Shown here piece by piece: positions 61,917 to 64,000 of a DNA stretch of 64,000 nt. Below the pieces are notes generated by a model that was given only the letters and a program-made list of their open reading frames with translations, had not been told where the DNA came from and did no database searches. The stretch is from assembly GCF_023715145.1 (NCBI RefSeq), contig NZ_JAMBNP010000008.1:124001-188000 (forward strand), written 5' to 3'. Every line of letters begins with the position of its first letter. The first letter of the stretch is position 1. Origin of the DNA: Paenibacillus glycanilyticus (GTDB lineage: Bacteria; Bacillota; Bacilli; Paenibacillales; Paenibacillaceae). The translations under genes and the position numbers were made by a program.

Positions 61917-63083
61917 CTAAAACAACATCCATCCCCCTGCCGCTCCTGCCAGCACCACGAGCCATGGCGGCAGCTTCCAATAAACAAGCATGCCAAACAG
62001 GAGTATAGCAAGCACAAAATCTTCTGGCTTCTGAACAGCAGTCAGCCATAACGGATTATAGAGCGCCGCGAGCAAAATGCCTACAACTGCTGCATTAAGG
62101 CCAACAAGCGCGCCTTGCACCTTCTTATTCTGCCTGAGCGTATTCCAGAACGGCAGTGCTCCAGCCATGAGAAGAAACGCAGGGAGAAAGATCGCGGCCG
62201 TCCCCACGAGCGCTCCCTTGACGCCGCTGATCATCGCGCCCAGGTAGGCTGCAATTGTAAATAACGGCCCTGGAACGGCTTGCGTCGCGCCATATCCCGC
62301 CAAGAATTCCGACTTGCTCATCCAGCCCGTGGGCACGACCTCCCGTTCCAATAACGGCAGCACGACGTGACCTCCGCCAAATACCAGCGAACCCGAACGG
62401 TAAAAGCTCTCGAACATGGCTAATAATCCTTCCCCGCCAATGATCTGTCTTATAATCGGCAAGCCAATTAGCAACACAAAGAACAAAGCCAGGCATATCA
62501 CACCTGCTCGCTTGCTGATGGATACCGTAAGTAGAGGACTGTTCTCATCGGAAGGTGGCTGTCTGTACATAAAATATCCGACTCCTCCTGCCGCCAGAAG
62601 GATTAAGATTTGACTGGCAGCCGTCTGCCACAATATCGTAATAGCCGCAGCAAGGAGAGCAAGCGTAGCTCGGCTGCGGTCAGGAGCAAGCTTCTGACCC
62701 ATGCCAAGCACGGCTTGCGCAACGATAGCGACGGCCACGATTTTCAAGCCATGGATCCAGCCGGAAGCTCCGACATCAAATCCTTGCATCAGCAAAGCAA
62801 ACAACACCAGCAAGATAACCGATGGCATTGTGAAACCAATCCATGCCGCAACTCCCCCAAGCCAACCTGCACGAAGCAGACCGATGCCAATTCCGACTTG
62901 ACTGCTCGCAGGACCTGGCAGGAACTGGGCAAGGGCAACCAGATCGGCATAGCTTCGCTCATCCATCCAGCGCCGGCGCTCGACATATTCGTGATGGAAA
63001 TATCCAAGGTGTGCGGTAGGCCCTCCAAACGATGTGCACCCGAGTTTAAAAGATACGATAAGTACTTCAAATAAAGGCTTCAG
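61917..63083 (-). CDS. chrA: Chromate transporter ChrA, apparent CTG start
   Basis: 388 residues with two homologous CHR halves, about ten membrane segments. The N-terminal motif FGGPTAHLGYFHHEYVERRR and FLPGPASSQVGIGIG, and in the second half FGGGHVVLPLLE and GYGATQAVPGPLFT, are all present. The first ATG is at 62966, inside the conserved part. Homologs begin near LKPLFEVLIVSF, where the codon here is CTG (63083), with GGGGAGGG 9 bases before. ATT two codons upstream is a lesser choice. It exports chromate or acts as an anion symporter. Confidence 0.88.
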   Translation of the reverse strand: MKPLFEVLIVSFKLGCTSFGGPTAHLGYFHHEYVERRRWMDERSYADLVALAQFLPGPASSQVGIGIGLLRAGWLGGVAAWIGFTMPSVILLVLFALLMQGFDVGASGWIHGLKIVAVAIVAQAVLGMGQKLAPDRSRATLALLAAAITILWQTAASQILILLAAGGVGYFMYRQPPSDENSPLLTVSISKRAGVICLALFFVLLIGLPIIRQIIGGEGLLAMFESFYRSGSLVFGGGHVVLPLLEREVVPTGWMSKSEFLAGYGATQAVPGPLFTIAAYLGAMISGVKGALVGTAAIFLPAFLLMAGALPFWNTLRQNKKVQGALVGLNAAVVGILLAALYNPLWLTAVQKPEDFVLAILLFGMLVYWKLPPWLVVLAGAAGGWMLF

Positions 63084-63183
63084 ATGAATTGTCCCTCCCC
63101 GGTTGTTTCCCTTATTATAATAAAGGGTAGGGTGCCAAGGTAATCCATTTTACAAACTCTTAAAGTTTATTAGGAAAGCAGGT

Positions 63184-63810
63184 ATGGTCGTCATGGAACT
63201 GAAATGGTTAGAATGGGCCAAGCAGATGCAGGCTATTGCTCAGACCGGGTTAACGTATGCAACCGATGTATATGATATTGAGCGTTATGAAGCCTTGCGG
63301 CAGATGAGTATCGAGATTCTGGCAGAGTATACGTCCGTGAGCCAGGAGAAGATCACCCTCGCCTTTGCAAGCGACAACGGGTATACCACGCCTAAGACCG
63401 ATATCCGTGCGGTTGTATTTAAGGGCAATAAGATCCTTCTCGTGCGGGAAAAAATAGACGGAGCATGGGCGATGCCCGGAGGCTGGAGCGATATCGGATA
63501 CTCTCCAAAGGAGATTGCCGTCAAGGAAACGAAAGAGGAAGCCGGCTACGATACGGCTGCGGTCCGCTTGCTCGCTGTGCTGGACAAGAAATTTCATCCT
63601 CATCCGCCAAGCCCCTATCATGTCTACAAGATGTTCATTTTATGCGAAATTACAGGAGGCGCGGCTGCAGCCGGCGTGGAGACGAGCGAGGTTGGATTCT
63701 TCGGAATCGACGAGCTGCCCGAGCTTTCCGTTGAGCGGAACACACTGGGGCAGGTCCAATTAATGTTTGAGTACCTGCACAATCCGAATAAAGAAATTAT
63801 CTTGGATTAA
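63184..63810 (+). CDS. NUDIX hydrolase with N-terminal NUDIX_N domain
   Basis: 208 residues. The first 60 or so form the helical NUDIX_N domain (WLEWAKQMQAIAQTGLTYAT, DIERYEALRQMS). The Nudix box reads GGWSDIGYSPKEIAVKETKE then EAGY; the first Glu of the classic box is Tyr, but the KExxEE metal site is kept. Such proteins hydrolyse ADP-ribose or sugar nucleotides. ATG at 63184 or 63193; AGGAAAG lies before the first. Confidence 0.9.
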   Translation: MVVMELKWLEWAKQMQAIAQTGLTYATDVYDIERYEALRQMSIEILAEYTSVSQEKITLAFASDNGYTTPKTDIRAVVFKGNKILLVREKIDGAWAMPGGWSDIGYSPKEIAVKETKEEAGYDTAAVRLLAVLDKKFHPHPPSPYHVYKMFILCEITGGAAAAGVETSEVGFFGIDELPELSVERNTLGQVQLMFEYLHNPNKEIILD

Positions 63811-63823
63811 AGGATTATACAAG

Positions 63824-63854
63824 AAAAACGCCGAACCTATGGATCGGCGTTTTT
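63824..63854. terminator. Bidirectional terminator between NUDIX and aldolase genes
   Basis: Stem AAAAACGCCGA/TCGGCGTTTTT (63824-63834 with 63844-63854), giving T runs on both strands, between two convergent genes. Confidence 0.88.
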
Positions 63855-63869
63855 CCTTTATATAGGGTA

Positions 63870-64000
63870 TTACAGTTGAGTCGTCTTTTTCCAGTCGGCC
63901 GCAAATTTCTCCATGCCTTGGTCTGTCAACGGATGCTTCGAGATTTGCTCGATAACCGAGAACGGAACAGTTGCGATATGCGCGCCTGCCATGGCTACGC
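63870..64000 (-). CDS. fsa: Fructose-6-phosphate aldolase/transaldolase, C-terminal end only
   Basis: The last 43 codons of a gene that runs out of the window. VAMAGAHIATVPFSVIEQIS, KHPLTDQGMEKFAADWKK and a short end match the C terminus of small transaldolases (TalC/FsaA/MipB). The stop is TAA at 63870-63872. The Schiff-base Lys lies outside the window, so aldolase and transaldolase cannot be told apart. Confidence 0.88.
   Translation of the reverse strand, partial: VAMAGAHIATVPFSVIEQISKHPLTDQGMEKFAADWKKTTQL

Noticed and set aside
62610..63074. 154-codon plus-strand frame
   Set aside because: Antisense to the conserved N-terminal half of chrA.

Overview
The window looks like a chromosomal segment of a Paenibacillus-type endospore former (Bacillota). 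The evidence is a complete gerA-family germination operon, the rbsRKDACB gene order known from Bacillus, three YesM/YesN-type sensor kinase and AraC-type regulator pairs, LplB/YtcP-type sugar importers, a large set of hemicellulases, strong AGGAGG ribosome binding sites and frequent TTG starts. No rRNA, tRNA or CRISPR array was seen.

Region 1 (1-23.8 kb) is a plant-polysaccharide locus. A truncated GH10 xylanase and a GH43 enzyme form one operon, facing a GH27 alpha-galactosidase. Next comes an operon made of an orphan solute-binding lipoprotein, a sensor kinase, a response regulator and an XynD-like GH43 arabinofuranohydrolase. A CE1-type esterase, an AraC regulator and a carboxylesterase broken by an in-frame TAA follow. 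A second operon carries two sugar permeases, a lipoprotein, a kinase, a regulator and a GH95 alpha-fucosidase. The GH10, first GH43, GH27 and GH95 enzymes lack signal peptides, which fits uptake of oligosaccharides and hydrolysis inside the cell. CcpA-type (cre) sites lie upstream of the carboxylesterase and the GH95 operon.

Region 2 (23.8-33.3 kb) has an IS3-family relic, an amidase/permease pair, a sensor kinase-regulator-permease operon, the decayed remains of a sugar permease pair, an AraC regulator and a GH127 beta-L-arabinofuranosidase.

Region 3 (33.3-50.1 kb) is rich in thiol, quinone and electrophile stress genes: an MhqR-like regulator with a WrbA-like reductase and a ring-cleaving dioxygenase, two DsbA/FrnE-like proteins, an MFS exporter, a TetR regulator facing a cupin, and a six-gene redox operon (NIPSNAP, quinone reductase, DsbA-like, WrbA-like, SDR, tautomerase). 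It also holds a cystine-type ABC importer and a DJ-1/ABM/DinB operon. Two decayed genes lie between the TetR gene and the redox operon.

Region 4 (50.1-64 kb) holds the germinant receptor operon (order A-C-B), a Crp/Fnr regulator, an alpha/beta hydrolase, the ribose operon with a cre-like site, a small membrane protein, a chromate transporter that seems to start at CTG, a NUDIX hydrolase, and the 3' end of a fructose-6-phosphate aldolase/transaldolase gene.
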